Source: Owenia fusiformis
Taxonomy: Eukaryota; Annelida; Polychaeta; Sabellida; Oweniidae
Assembly: GCA_903813345.2 (NCBI GenBank)
Contig: CAIIXF020000009.1
Location: forward strand, 17,261,759-17,325,758
DNA: 64,000 bases
Direction of reading: 5' to 3'
Shown one piece after another: positions 47,428 through 60,800 of this stretch. The notes beneath the pieces were generated by a model. The model saw only the letters and a list, made by a program, of their open reading frames with translations, was not told where the DNA came from and ran no database searches. Every line of letters begins with the position of its first letter. Positions within the stretch are counted from its first letter, which is position 1. Made by a program: the position numbers and the translations under genes.

Positions 47428-48407
47428 GTACTTCAGCAAATCCATGTGTCATTATTTTTGTTCCAAACTTTAGATCTAGATCTACTTATAAAATGGCAAA
47501 TTATATCTTTTCAAAAAGCACTAATAAAATCCCTACCTAATCGACCTCAGCACAATGCTCAGTTGCCGTTTATCACGCTGTTTGCTGAAAAGTTGCTTGA
47601 TTGAAACTTTGAGAAACTTCTTAGTTCAGGTGTTTCAATAGGCGGATGCACAAATTTTACGAACGTCAATTATCCTGGTTTTTATGATACTCTCAGGCGC
47701 AAGCTTACTGTCCTTTCGGAAGAATTTTTGTTCATTCAAACATTAATTTGTCATTCATTCTAGCGAAACTATTGTCATTAAGTCTTAAAACACCTTCGTT
47801 TTTTAATAGATCTTATTGGAAATTGCAGCATCCTTAGATTCATCAATTGTTCGCAACGCAACAGCAGCACGTTTGGGGACATGAAGACACGATGTTTACA
47901 GAAGAGCAGTTCTGCATTATAGCAAGAGTTTTTACACCAAGCCGGAATATAGATCAGTTTCTTGAATCTTTTATTGCTTTTAGAACCTGTATCAGATCAA
48001 TGCGTAATGGCCTACGGGGATTTTAATGTTGTAGACCAAATGACCACTTTTTCCGCCATCTATCCGAATTTTAAACAATAACAAGTTTCGAACTCAAGTC
48101 GGGAGTCACAAGGAGTCTAGAATTTGTAACTTGTCAAAAGGCGAGCCGGGCACAGATTGGCCAAACCCACTGAAACGGTGCAGAATCTGAAATATCACTT
48201 GTAGATACTGGAAACGATGTGTTGCTTATTGCTGTCACATGACGGTCATGTGGCCAAAAAAGTTCATGTGACCAAACAGAACTCTGAATGACAGACTTTG
48301 GCTTGAGGAAGTTGGTCACCTCACTGATATACTGTATAGACATACTGTAGATTGACTGGGATACAACCTTGAACGATCATTCAGATTAGACAAGATCTAG
48401 TAAAGAA
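47428..48407. other. region upstream of the alpha-glucosidase gene
   Basis: It should hold the promoter and 5' UTR. No convincing TATA box or upstream coding exon was seen. An in-frame TAG at 48387 bounds the coding start, whose context has a purine at -3 and G at +4. Confidence 0.4.
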
Positions 48408-48869
48408 ATGGAGGAAAAGTTCAATTTGATTTTCCTTTCCTTGGTTTTGCTGAATGTAGCTGTAGATCTAGAATGCAAAGTTATGCATTTGTCAAAAGAC
48501 TCAAATGAGAACAATGTCATAAAAATGGATATTCCAGATCCTTTAAAAAGTAATGATGGGGATACATCATCAGGCGATAAATCATGCGACATTAGTGACA
48601 ATGATAGGTTTGACTGTTTCTCTGACAGAGGGGCAACTCAGGCGAAATGTGAAGCAAGGGGCTGCTGTTGGAAACCTGCGTCTAGCAATGGGATCCCTTA
48701 TTGCTTCTACCCAACTGATAATGAAGGATACAAAGTGGACTCCGAAACTTTAACAGAATGGGGCATGACAGCAAAATTGTCTCGTAGCTCAAAATCACAT
48801 TGGCCAGAGGATGTAATGCAACTCCAGCTTGATGTAAAGTATGAGACAGCCTCCAGATTACATTTTAAG
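48408..48869 (+). CDS. GH31 exon 1: signal peptide and trefoil domain
   Basis: 154 codons ending in phase 0 at AAG|GTGACC. The N-terminus ([19 protein letters not shown]) is a plausible secretion signal. The trefoil has the expected [12 protein letters not shown] and PYCFYP features, followed by the start of the beta-sandwich. Confidence 0.9.
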
Positions 48870-51800
48870 GTGACCTGTATTTTCATCATCATAGTAGTTT
48901 GTCTTCTAGAATACTTAAAAAATCCAATAGGAAAGCATATAGTATATGTATTACATGCATGTTGTATCGTAACATAAAACTAGTTGGTGTTCATAAAGTC
49001 ATATTTGTTTTTGAAATACGTATAGATTTGTGTAGATCAATATGATACTGAGCTACATGTACAACAATATACAAAATTTTCTTAAGAGTGTCAAATGTTA
49101 CTTTTTAGATATTTGACCCGAACCATGCTAGATATGAGGTGCCAATAGAGACACCACAAGTGAATAACAAGGCCCACACGACAGACTATGCAGTGACTAT
49201 CAGCAAACAACCATTTGCCATCACTGTCACCAGAAAATCTACCAACCAACCTGTGTAAGAATCCCAGCATTAACATCTTCCCTTTGGCAAGGGGAGGGTA
49301 CTGTATGATTGCAGGATAGAAATTAAATTGTCATCATCAGAAATTTTGTATAGTATAATGATAAAGGACGATTCTGGGTTTGGAGAACAAAGTTCATCAA
49401 TCTAAATGAGCATTATCCCTGCTTCGGACAAATTTGATTTTTTTTACATAACATAGATTTGAATGTCTTCTTTTGAATAGTCATAATTTAATTTGGGTAA
49501 TATTTCTAGATTTTTCGCAAAAAAATATTCGCGCAGTACACTGATGAACTTCTTTCCCCAAATCGAGATTTGTAATTTATTGAATCGGTCAAATTGAGCG
49601 TTATCCGTGCTTCAGACCAATTTGTTATTTTTACATCTTGTAGATCTAAATGTCCTCTTTTGAATATTCATAGTTTAATTTGGGTAATATTTCTATATTT
49701 TTCATGAAAAAAATTATTAGCCCAGGAGACTGTTCTCCAAACCGAGAATCGTCCTTTAGAATTTAAAACATTTAAAGATGAAATGATCATACATGTACAT
49801 GTATGTGACTTCAAAGTATGCATACTGTATATATTTCAGATATATACTCGTATTATGCACATGTATATTTTATACATGTAATTGTGTTCATTTCATTTTC
49901 CAGATTTGACACAAAGTTGAATACACCATTTATATTTGCAAACCAGTATATTGAAATTTCCACATCTTTAGCTAATAAGTTTGTGTATGGACTTGGTGAA
50001 CACAGGAGTTCCTTTCAACTGAATACAACATGGCAGACATTGGCATTCTGGGCAAGAGACCAACCACCAACAGTAAGAAATTACACCATTGGTTTTCAAG
50101 AGATCTCTAAATTAGACAAATGTTGGGATGCAAGTAACATTGCACTTAGCTTGTATTCATAAATGCAACTACTGGCTACCTGATTTACCTATTGATTTTA
50201 ATAGATTAACCTGTCATTTCGAAATCTAAATAACGAAGAACCCATTAGTCTACGAAAAGTTGTTCGGTTGAATTAGTGAACAGATCGTAGGTCATCACTT
50301 GTTGTTGAATAGGCAGATTTACCTGTTATTTAGCTCAGTGATTGGATTTAATGCAATAGCTTGCAGCTACTGGGATGCACAACAGCATATTAAATGAGTT
50401 AGCATTCATGAATACAAGCTTAGTTATATTTAAAACAAAAAGAAATTTTATCAAACTAATGAAAATCATTTCAAATAGCAACATTGTGTATCAACTAATA
50501 AGTCTTCATTTTGCCAAACAAGAGAGTCTTCTTTGACACTACCATATTTCAAATCTGCCAAGTGTGTCTCAGCCAATCGGCTCAGAGTATTTTAGTGCAT
50601 TAATTCATATATGGTCAACTGAGCAGAAACATTTTTTTACAGTGCATTAATGGTTTCATATTGAAGTTCATATTTGAGTAAAATTCTATAAACATTATCT
50701 AATAGGGAATAACAAACTACATGCTTATGCAGGTCAAATGGTAAGTGTTGAACGGTTGTCAAGATGACCATCCATGATTCTGACCATCACAATTAGAAGT
50801 GACAACTTGACCCTTGCAAAAGGTTTCCTTAAAAATATATTCTTTTAAGTATTTTCATATCTTTTAACTGATAGGGCCTATTGTTGAAAATATTTTGGAA
50901 TGTGTGAAAAGAATTTAAATCCAAGACTTGGTGCATTGTGGGTGATTTATTCCACTGAGGCATTGTTTCCTAAACTTAACCCTTGGTGCTACACATCTCA
51001 TGCAAAGCTTGAAACAACACCTCAGAGGAATGATCAGTCCACAATGCAGTCCAGGGCTTAAATCCTTGAATCAAATAATGTTACTCACAGGGCCATCATT
51101 GCATTGGCCTAGGGTTTGTCAGTGTTGTATATGATGTTTAAAACAGAAATCGTGAAAACTAAACAAAATAAAAAATATATTATACTGAAAAGTCTGATAG
51201 AAATTAGATGTACCATAAGTTCATGCAAAAACATTCTAATTTTTTTATTTTTCAATGTTTTTCCTTGAAACTTTCACACAACATAGAAAAAATGTATACT
51301 CATTAAATATTAAAAAATAATTTTTTTTATATTGATTGGTCAAAAGTTATGGTTGCTATGGTAACCTGTGTTTTGGTCACGCGGGGCAATATTTTTCTGT
51401 TTGCGAATCCCAAGTCTTAAGTTTGGAAAAAGTTATTATGCAAGAACATTATTCTTTCATTTTGAATAAAACAGCTATTGTTGCATTGGTAGCAACTAGC
51501 ATCCGGGTTGCAATTACATTTGTATTGTAATATCATCATAGTTTATTTCTTAAATGCAACCTTTAGAGAGTTCCGCCCGGAGCGAGCTTTACAAAAGAAA
51601 CGGCCTAAAATTACCCCCGTCTTCAAATAATTTCACAAAGACAATGTCCCATGCCATCGAGCAAATATGGTTCGGGATACTATCCGGAATACCCTACAGA
51701 TGGCAGTTTTAGACCAGGTTGCATACTCCCCAATGAGGCTGTATTGGACTTTGGGAGTTCAATAGGATGAAAGATGAACTGAGAGGTGTTCGGTATGCTG

Positions 51801-54800
51801 GCATGACAGAGTTCACTGCAGCTGCCCAGAGTGCCTTGCACACTAAATTCCCTTGTTATTTTATGGTTCAATATGAAGAATGGGTGAAGCACCAGGTACC
51901 TCATATATGCATCCAATATAAAAGGGAATATTTTGGTCATTAAATGAAGTGACATGTTTGGTAGGAACCTCCAATTTGAAAAGACAATGTTTTATAGATA
52001 CATGTGCAACTTATAATTCACAAGAGTTTAATTAAAATTGAACTCAGGTTACCATAGCAACCATAACTTTTGATCAAGCAGAACAAAGTAATTTATTTTT
52101 TGTTTTTTTAATGTGTAGATATTTTTTCTATGTTTTGTGAAAGTTTCCAGGAAAAACATAGAAAAACAAAAAAATGAGAATGATTTTGCATGAACTTATT
52201 GAACGACCTGGTACATGTACTCCAATTATTGAAGGTTATAAAACTCAATGTTGTTAAACCCTATTTATTTCCAGCCTAATGTTAACTTGTATGGAGATCA
52301 TCCTTTCTTCATGAGCTTTGATGACATAGGAAATGCATATGGAGTCTTCCTGCTGAACAGCAATGCAATGGGTAGGCTATATACTATGAGGAGTGTCTTT
52401 AGAATTACAGTACACCAATCCTTTTAGATTTTTATGTCGCCACCACAGTGGTAACCTAGATTGTTATAGTCCCAAATTTTGTTGACCTGTTCCCTGGGTG
52501 GTGTTCAGCATCTGTAACAAATGGCAGGTGATGACATTTTGCATGTAATGCCTATTTAATTGTTTTACAGTATATTGCATTTGCAAATCTAAAATTATAC
52601 TTGCTTTAGAACACCAAAGGCAGACTGTCATATACTATATAATGCAATTGAATGAATTTGAAATGATACACAGAGTTTACTTGAGTTTTTCTAAACTGCA
52701 TTATTGATTTTAGATATAAGCCTCCAACCAAAACCAGCTGCTACATATAGAACCATTGGAGGCATTCTTGATTTTTACATTTTTCTTGGCCCAACTCCTG
52801 ATGATGTAATCAAGCAATATCAGGGAACCATTGGCTACCCATTCATGCCTCCCTATTGGTCACTTGGTTTCCATCTCTGTCGATATGGATACAAGAGTAG
52901 CGATGACATTCGTACAGTAATTAATCGCATGCAAGCTGGAAAATTTCCATATGTAAGTGTGTCCAATGTGCCATCCATATTTGCTCCCCTACATGTTCCT
53001 GCTATTATTATCAAAATAACATTCTACATTTTGTGTGCTTGTAGAGGTCTTATTGCAGCCAACGCCTGCACTTACTTACAAAACCATAGGTGGCATACTA
53101 GATTTCTATATTTTCCTTGGTCCATCACCTGATGATGTCATTGCACAATACACATCTGTGATTGGTCAATCATTTCTTCCACCTTATTGGTCGCTTGGTT
53201 TCCATTTGTGTCGCTGGGGCTATGAGACCACTGATAATTTGAAGCAAGTTATAAAGCGAATGAAGGATGCCAAATTTCCATATGTAAGCATATTATTGTA
53301 AGGAATGTACACTGGGTTTGCTTAGAACTGGTTGACAGCACATGTTTGAAATGATTACAATGGTGATAATAAGACTATGGGGAATAACTCCAGAGTCCTG
53401 AGATTACATCCATCTATAATGTAAATCTGTATTGAGATGATATCATCGCTGATTGGTCAAATGGACAGACAAATGACATCATTACATTTAATGGGGTTTT
53501 CAAAATTTTCAAAACAAACTTTGAAAGAAAGATTTCCTCCTCTTGATGATATATAGGTTATTAACTTGGAGGGATTGAATATGGGTTTTATTCTGAGGGA
53601 CAATATGATATTGACCGAAGGGTGATATGATATTGACCGAGGGAGCGCAGCGACCGAATGTCAATATCATATTTCCCAATATCATATTTTCCGAGGAATG
53701 AAACCCATATTCAATCCCGACCAGAAATAACCTATTTATTCCATAATACATTCCTCTAAAATGTTACATTTTGAAAATACTTTTATCAATTAGCTAAGGT
53801 TAGAAATAACAGGAAAACCAAAAATAGGTTAATATTTTCCAATATGATTTTTTTCCCGGGGACAATACGATTTTTTCATGTAATACGCTCCAATACGATT
53901 TTCTTCCCAGGGACAATACGATTTTTTCATGTAATACGATTCAATACGATTTTTATTCCTTCATTTTTCCCTGGGAAAATAGTAGTATTATGGAATAATA
54001 TTTTATATGTTATATGTCATGGGTGCAGAATCAAGACACTAGCCTTGTCCGAGACAGTATTTCCTTTTACTTATCTTGATCTTCAGTTATTACTGCCTTG
54101 TTCCATGCACTTTATCTCCGTTGATATTACGATAAATTATGAGTCAAATATTGTGCATCCGCCAGCATTAGCCAATAGTGGAAGTTGCAAACAATACTAG
54201 TAACATGTGCTGGCATGCTCGCCATGTGATCCAAGTGGGCCAGCCAGCAGTCAAAAATACATTTTCATTTCAGCGACCTTTTTTTCAAGAATTTCTGTTG
54301 AAATCCTCGCAGCTCCGTGTATCAAATTGATATTCCTGCATCCACTATATCCTTGATTGATATCTATTTGATAAAATATTTGTATTTTCACGATTAAGTG
54401 TGGAAGATTTGTTCGGTTTTTGAAAAGTGTTTTTCCACTGAGCATAATGAGCCAATGCTGTAATACAATCACTGATTGCCTAATAGCGAAGCATTTTTAT
54501 GGCTCCGATCTATTAGTCAAATATTTGAGCAACAATAACAAACTGTCAGTGTTGTTGGAACAAGGCGGTGATGTAAAAGAAAGTAAAAAAGACACAGACT
54601 TGGGCAAGGCTATCAAGAAAATACAACTCCTATTTCTACAATGAAATATTCAACACTAGGAATGATTTGAGAAAACATGTTTTGATCAGAAGGATTTGAT
54701 CTGTTCAATGATTATTATTACCTCACATAGTAAGCTATAGCAGAAATTATTACTCACATTTCGTGGCATGTTTTAAAACCAAGGTCGGTAAAATACCCAT

Positions 54801-57800
54801 TTTAAGTTTTTTGGTTCATCATCAATATAGAAATCCTCATGGAGTCCCAGTTCAAAAGCTCACATATTTTCAAAGTAACCACCTATTTTGGACCATTTAA
54901 TAGCTGCTTTATAAATAATTTCAGGTGTCCTGAATTGTTAACACCCATGTCACTGTAAGCAGTACATGTAATTTTATGAGATAATAAAAATAATGTAAAG
55001 CTAATCAGCAAAAATTTATATCTGCTATTTTATTGTAGTCCTATTTTGAGATTTTCCATCCTAAAATGTCTCGAAAAGTAGTCTTGTTTACACTATTTGA
55101 TCATGCCAAAACATTTGATTGACTTTTATCTGAAACTTTTAGAGATGTTTCTTGGTATGAAAGTTTAAAACTGGTTAGTTTTTTGCATTCTTGGTAAATG
55201 TTAAGGTGGCCATTTGGATTTTCCATCCTAAAATCTTGTCTGTAAAGTCTAGTCTCTATTTAAGCTACACCATGTGAGCCCAGCTCCCATGGTACTATTT
55301 ATTCTAGTTAACTATTATGTGGTTACAGGATGCCCAGTGGTGTGACATTGATTACATGAAAGACCACCTGGACTGGACCTATGATGCTGACAAATTCAAA
55401 GACCTTCCCACGATTGTGAAAGATCTGCATGATAATGGCATGCATTATGTCAACATCATTGTAAGTAATACTTGCCTAGTACTTGCCAAGGCTGTAATAT
55501 GCCACTTTAGGTACACTGTAGCATAGGAGCAATGATTTGATGAGTATTCCACTACAGACCATCTTTATTTTGTGATGTCACACCTTTGAAAATACATGTA
55601 CGTTTTTTAATTTACATAGATTATTAGATACATTATTTGGATAAATTGAATAAATTATACATGTATCATGTAGTGGATTTTTTAATGAATATTTGTTTAT
55701 GAAAATAAAATCATGAGAAAGAGGAAGAAAAGAGCTTTAAAATACTTTTTATTTCAAGCTTCTAGCTCAATTTTGAAGGAAGTTGCATCAATTTTTGTAA
55801 AATTCAAAATACATTATGTAAATCTTATTTTTTGGCTTGTTTATGCCACAATCACATCATCATAAACAGACATCATATAAACAGACAGCATCACCTCTAT
55901 TTAAATCTTGCATGTATTAACCTAACTTTGAAATTGTACATTCCAGGACCCTGGTATCAGCAGCACTCAGCCCAAAGGCAGCTACAAACCCTATGATGAT
56001 GGTCTCAGACAAGGGGTCTTTGTAATGAAGGCAGATGGCTCAGGTCCTATCATTGGAAAGGTACTTTATAATTCAAAATGCTCAGCCAAAATTATAGGCA
56101 TGTTTTCATGCCAATTAGATGTATAACGCACCCATATAAAGATTCACCTTCAAACCATTTGAACTATCATCATTCAACACTTGTACAAACAAGACAACTG
56201 GTAGGTATATAAGTGCAATGGCAAAATACGAAACATGGTTGCAAAAGAAAACATCTAAGAGTACACCAGTCATAAGAAAAATAACCCCCAAATATCCTGA
56301 ATCATAAACCGTGTGGAAAGAAACAGTTGCATGAAATTAACATTTTGAAGACAATGAGACAATTAAAGAAATTAAAAGATGGATTCATTATTTGAAAGAT
56401 CACATTTGCGTTTAAATCACAATCTGCTGCATGTTTAGATCAACTAGATCATCTAATGGCATGTCAATGGAGTCTACATTATGCCGAGTGGAAAAATTTA
56501 TAAATAAAAGTAACAAGAAGCATTTTGTATTCATGTCATTCTATATTCTAGGTGTGGCCAGGAAATACTGCATACCCTGACTTTACCAACCCTACCACCA
56601 TAGACTACTGGTACCAATCTGCAAGTGACTTCCATAACCAGGTCCCCTTTGATGGCCTCTGGACTGTAAGTAAAATCAATATGGTCATCATTCATCATAT
56701 TTTTGGGATTTGTGCTTCAAGCACAATCATTTATATATGAAATTGAGTACAAATAAATTAATTACAATTCTATTAATTACAATACAAACTTATTACTCAA
56801 CATTAAGCTTATATCTCTTATTTTGAAAAATGGATGAGTCCAAATACAAAATGATCAGTCCCTCAAGCCATAACATTTAGCACAGAATTTGCAGTTCTGC
56901 ATGTACATTTTGAATCACCCATTATTTTTATGTTTTACTCATTGGATCATACCATGGACTATTTTTTTCCAAATTAGGGGTATAAGCATTATGTCTTTAT
57001 GAATTGCTTGTATTGTGTCTAATGTTTAAAGATTCGATGATGACACATTGCCTGATTATATTTTATTAATGGTGTGGTATTAATTGATATAGAATTTTAC
57101 ATAGACTCATGAATTTTGTGCAAAATATAAATATGTTCTTGTATGACTTTTTGAGATTTGCTTCTAGGATATGAATGAACCATCTAACTTTGATGTTGGT
57201 TCAACTGAAGGCTGTAGCACCAATCCATTAGATGACCCTCCATTCACACCAGGTAACTGCAGAAACACACACTTTCACTATTTGCATATGCACTAAGATA
57301 ATTTGGAATGTTTTAGGATGTAAATGAACCAACTAATGGCCTCTATGGCTCTATAGAGGGCTGCTCTAGCACAGACACATTAGATAATCCACCATGGGTC
57401 CCAGGTAACAAGGATGGAAGTATAAAATATGATAGTATGAAATATATAGTTATCACGACCCAGTTAGAATAATTTTGCATCACACCTTTGTCCAGCTTAC
57501 AAGGAGTTCCTAACACACCATATAAGTAAAAAAGACTGCATATGCTCCAAAATTCCCAAATCCAAAACATATGTCTAATTTCCACATAAGGATTCTGTAA
57601 GATTAACGAATGAATCAATTTGCATATTCACTGATGTCATAACTCATCATAACATTGTACATGTAACAGAACAATATTGATTTACAAGCTGTGTATGCAT
57701 GTACAGTATGTAGCTTTTCAGTGCTGCAAGTACTTATATCTCAGTACTTAAGTCTAAAGTATGTGTAAAATATGTTTCAATGCATGTCACCACATTTCCA

Positions 57801-60800
57801 TGGTATGTCTGAATGAGTTATGACATCATAATAAATATAGATTTTTTTTTACAGAATCTTATCTGGGGCTTCAGTCAGCTTTATTTTGCTAACAAACATG
57901 ACACAATCAGACAATAAATTGTTACATCTTCTAAATTAAATAGTAGAACAAGAAAACAGTTACCATGGAAATGTTAATCAACTTACGTCTTAATTTCATA
58001 ATTAATAACAGGTAGATGTATATATGAAAGCCTGACATAGTCAGCTTTCCAGTGCCACCAAGTTTGCTGATATCCGAAGTGTGTATGTTAAAAAGTATTT
58101 TCCAATCACCTTTGAGCTATACCTTTTCTGCATATATGTTATATACATATTATTTACACATCTTTTACCTGAGCTGCATGAAGGATAACCCTTACACTGA
58201 ACATTTTCTCATGCCTTTGCCAAATGACTTTTCCCAAAGCCTGATTATAAGCTATTTCTTCTTTCTTACAATGAAGCATTGTTGTCTGTCTGGCATTCTG
58301 CCGGATGTCTGAACATCCCCTCCTAGACCATTTGATCTTGGGCCCTCATACTTGGTCAACATACTAAGTTGGTCTGCATTCTACGAAGGTCAGAGGTCAT
58401 TCCAAGGTTAAAGGTCAATATCTAGGTGTTTGGCTTTTTAAGACCCTTGGTCTGTGCTGTGACCCTTGGTGATCAATGATTAGGTGACCTGAGCTCAAGG
58501 TCAATGTTTATAGGTCATAGTCATCTCAAGGTCGAAGGCCAATATGTAAGTATTTGCTGTTTTAATTACCTTGGGAGCTGTACCTGAGTTGAAGGTCATT
58601 CCAAGGTCAAACGTCAATATCTAGGTATTTGGTGTTTAAGACCCTGGGGGCTGCTGTGACCCTTTGGACCCATGATTAGGTGACCTTAAGTCAAAGTCAA
58701 TGTTTATGGGTCAAGGTCATCTCAATGTCAAACGTCAATATCTAAGTATTTAGGATTTTAAGGCACTTGAAGGATACTGTGATCCTTGGCGACTTATGAT
58801 TAGGTAACCTGAGGTCAAAGTCAATGAGAGTCAAAGGTCAAAGGTGAATATGTAGGTATTTGGTGTTTCAAGGCCTTTAGATGAGTTCATCTCAATTCAA
58901 AAATTAATCAAGGTCAATGATCAATAATCAGGTATTTAACATTTTATGAGGGCTGCTGCCATGTGGGGGCTGATGTGACCCTTGGTGACCCACTCAAATG
59001 GGTAGATTTCCAGTTGTTAATAATTATGTAAGTACTATGTACATAAATGGAAGGACAACCAATAAAAAGAGCTCGTAGAGCTTTCTGAGTTTTTCACATA
59101 TTTACTTTTTCTTATTTTTACTTTTTTATTATTCTATCAAAGCAGTTTTCTCCTTCTTCAAGCATAAGTAAAGTTTAACTATAACTATATGCACTTATTA
59201 CGAACCTTGTATTGCTGAATGTTTCAAATTGAACCAATCTTTGCTATTAATGTAATACATGTACGAGTATATAGGGTGTCTCAAAAAATGTACCCAAAAG
59301 TATATCAACACCATAGACAAACCAATCAATTTTTTCAGACATTTTTTGCATGGTCTTGTAGATAAAAGATGAAAGTATCTTTTCCCTGTACACAGTTTTT
59401 AATTCAGTTCTGCCTTTTTGATACTTTGACCCGTTATCTTTTGCACCACATATTCAATGTAACCTCATATTTCGATGACAGTCTGCATCCTTACTACTAC
59501 ATTGTTCATCACATTTGATATTTCTGGTGGAATGTTTTGATTTCTGTTCGGATGCTGGTCTTAAGTTGTTCTAGGTCTCTTAGCTTGGGTTTAGCATAAA
59601 AATGCTCCTTCAAATAGCCTCAGAGAAAAAAGTATGGGCCGTCAAATATGGTGAATAGAGAGGCCCTCACAATGTCTTATAGCCCCCTTATACAGAGAGG
59701 TCAGAGGTTCAAGAAACTGCATTGGGTGGGATTCTAGTGTTGCTTTTGTTGTGTGTATCAATTTGAGAGCACTGTGTTTTCATTTGGTATCCAGGCTAGC
59801 CTGCCTAACTCTGGAAGGTAGCTCCTGAATCATTTGCCGATAATTGACCTGATTATCTGTGTTTTTTCTGCCATCGTCATCCTCAAACATCTTTCTCTGT
59901 GGCTATTTAAAGGAGTGTTTTAATGCTCATTCCAAGCAAAAAGACCGAGAACAACTTAAGGGCAACATCCAAAGAGAAATCCAAAACATTTCACCGGAAT
60001 TATTATCAAATGTGATGAACAATGTAGCAGTAAGGATACAGGCTGTCATCGAAATATGAGGTTACAACAATTTTGTGGTGTAAAAGGTAAAGGGTTAAAG
60101 CATCAAGAAGACAAGACTGAAATAAAAATGGTGTATTGGGGAGAAAACTTTCATGTTTTGGCTACATGACCATGCAAAAAATGTCTGAAAATATTGATTG
60201 GTTTATCTGTGCTCTTGATACACTTTTGGGTACATTTTTTTGAGACACCCTGTATGTCAATTATGTGTTATCTTGTGTATATTCTATATGATAAACTGTA
60301 CATGTATTGTGTAATGATAGTGTAAAGTAGTATAGTGCATTGTAGTGTAGTGTTGGCTATCGGATATCCAAGTATTATTATCCCACTGAACGAAGTTCGA
60401 GGGGGATAAAGGAAAGCCGTCCGTTCGTCCGTCCGTATGACCTCTGCTCGAGAAAGAATTTTCGATATGGCCGCTTAATTAAAAATGGAATCGAATACTT
60501 GTGGATGGATTTGATTCAAATTTTATATGGTCGCCATTTATCGAAACATGTTTTGTTTGGTGGGATTTGCTACTCCATGGAGTCGCTGTTTTTCTAGTTT
60601 TAAGATTGGCACATTTAGGGGGAGGTATCTTAATTAAGTACATACAATGTCCTGGACATCCTCCTATATCTTAAATGATCAAACTTTGGTTGACCCTACC
60701 TACATGTAGGTACCGAATATTGACTTTTGCACACTCTATATTGTTTCTCATACACTCTTAAATTAATGGTATTGTTCCCCCAAAATTGAATAAGTCATAT

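Larger units (their letters stand above)
59272..60252. mobile_element. mariner-like foldback, AGGGTGTCTCAAAAAA ends (intron 9)
   Basis: The ends AGGGTGTCTCAAAAAA(A)TG are inverted and followed by mirrored arms reaching several hundred bases; TA flanks both sides (59270-59271, 60253-60254). Both arms carry the C-terminus of a Tc1/mariner-type (DDE_3-like) transposase, pointing inwards to outwards in opposite directions. Confidence 0.85.

Noticed and set aside
53045-53283. Exon 5B as an assembly duplicate of 5A
   Set aside because: The copies differ at 26 of 80 residues and many silent sites, so they cannot be two readings of one exon.
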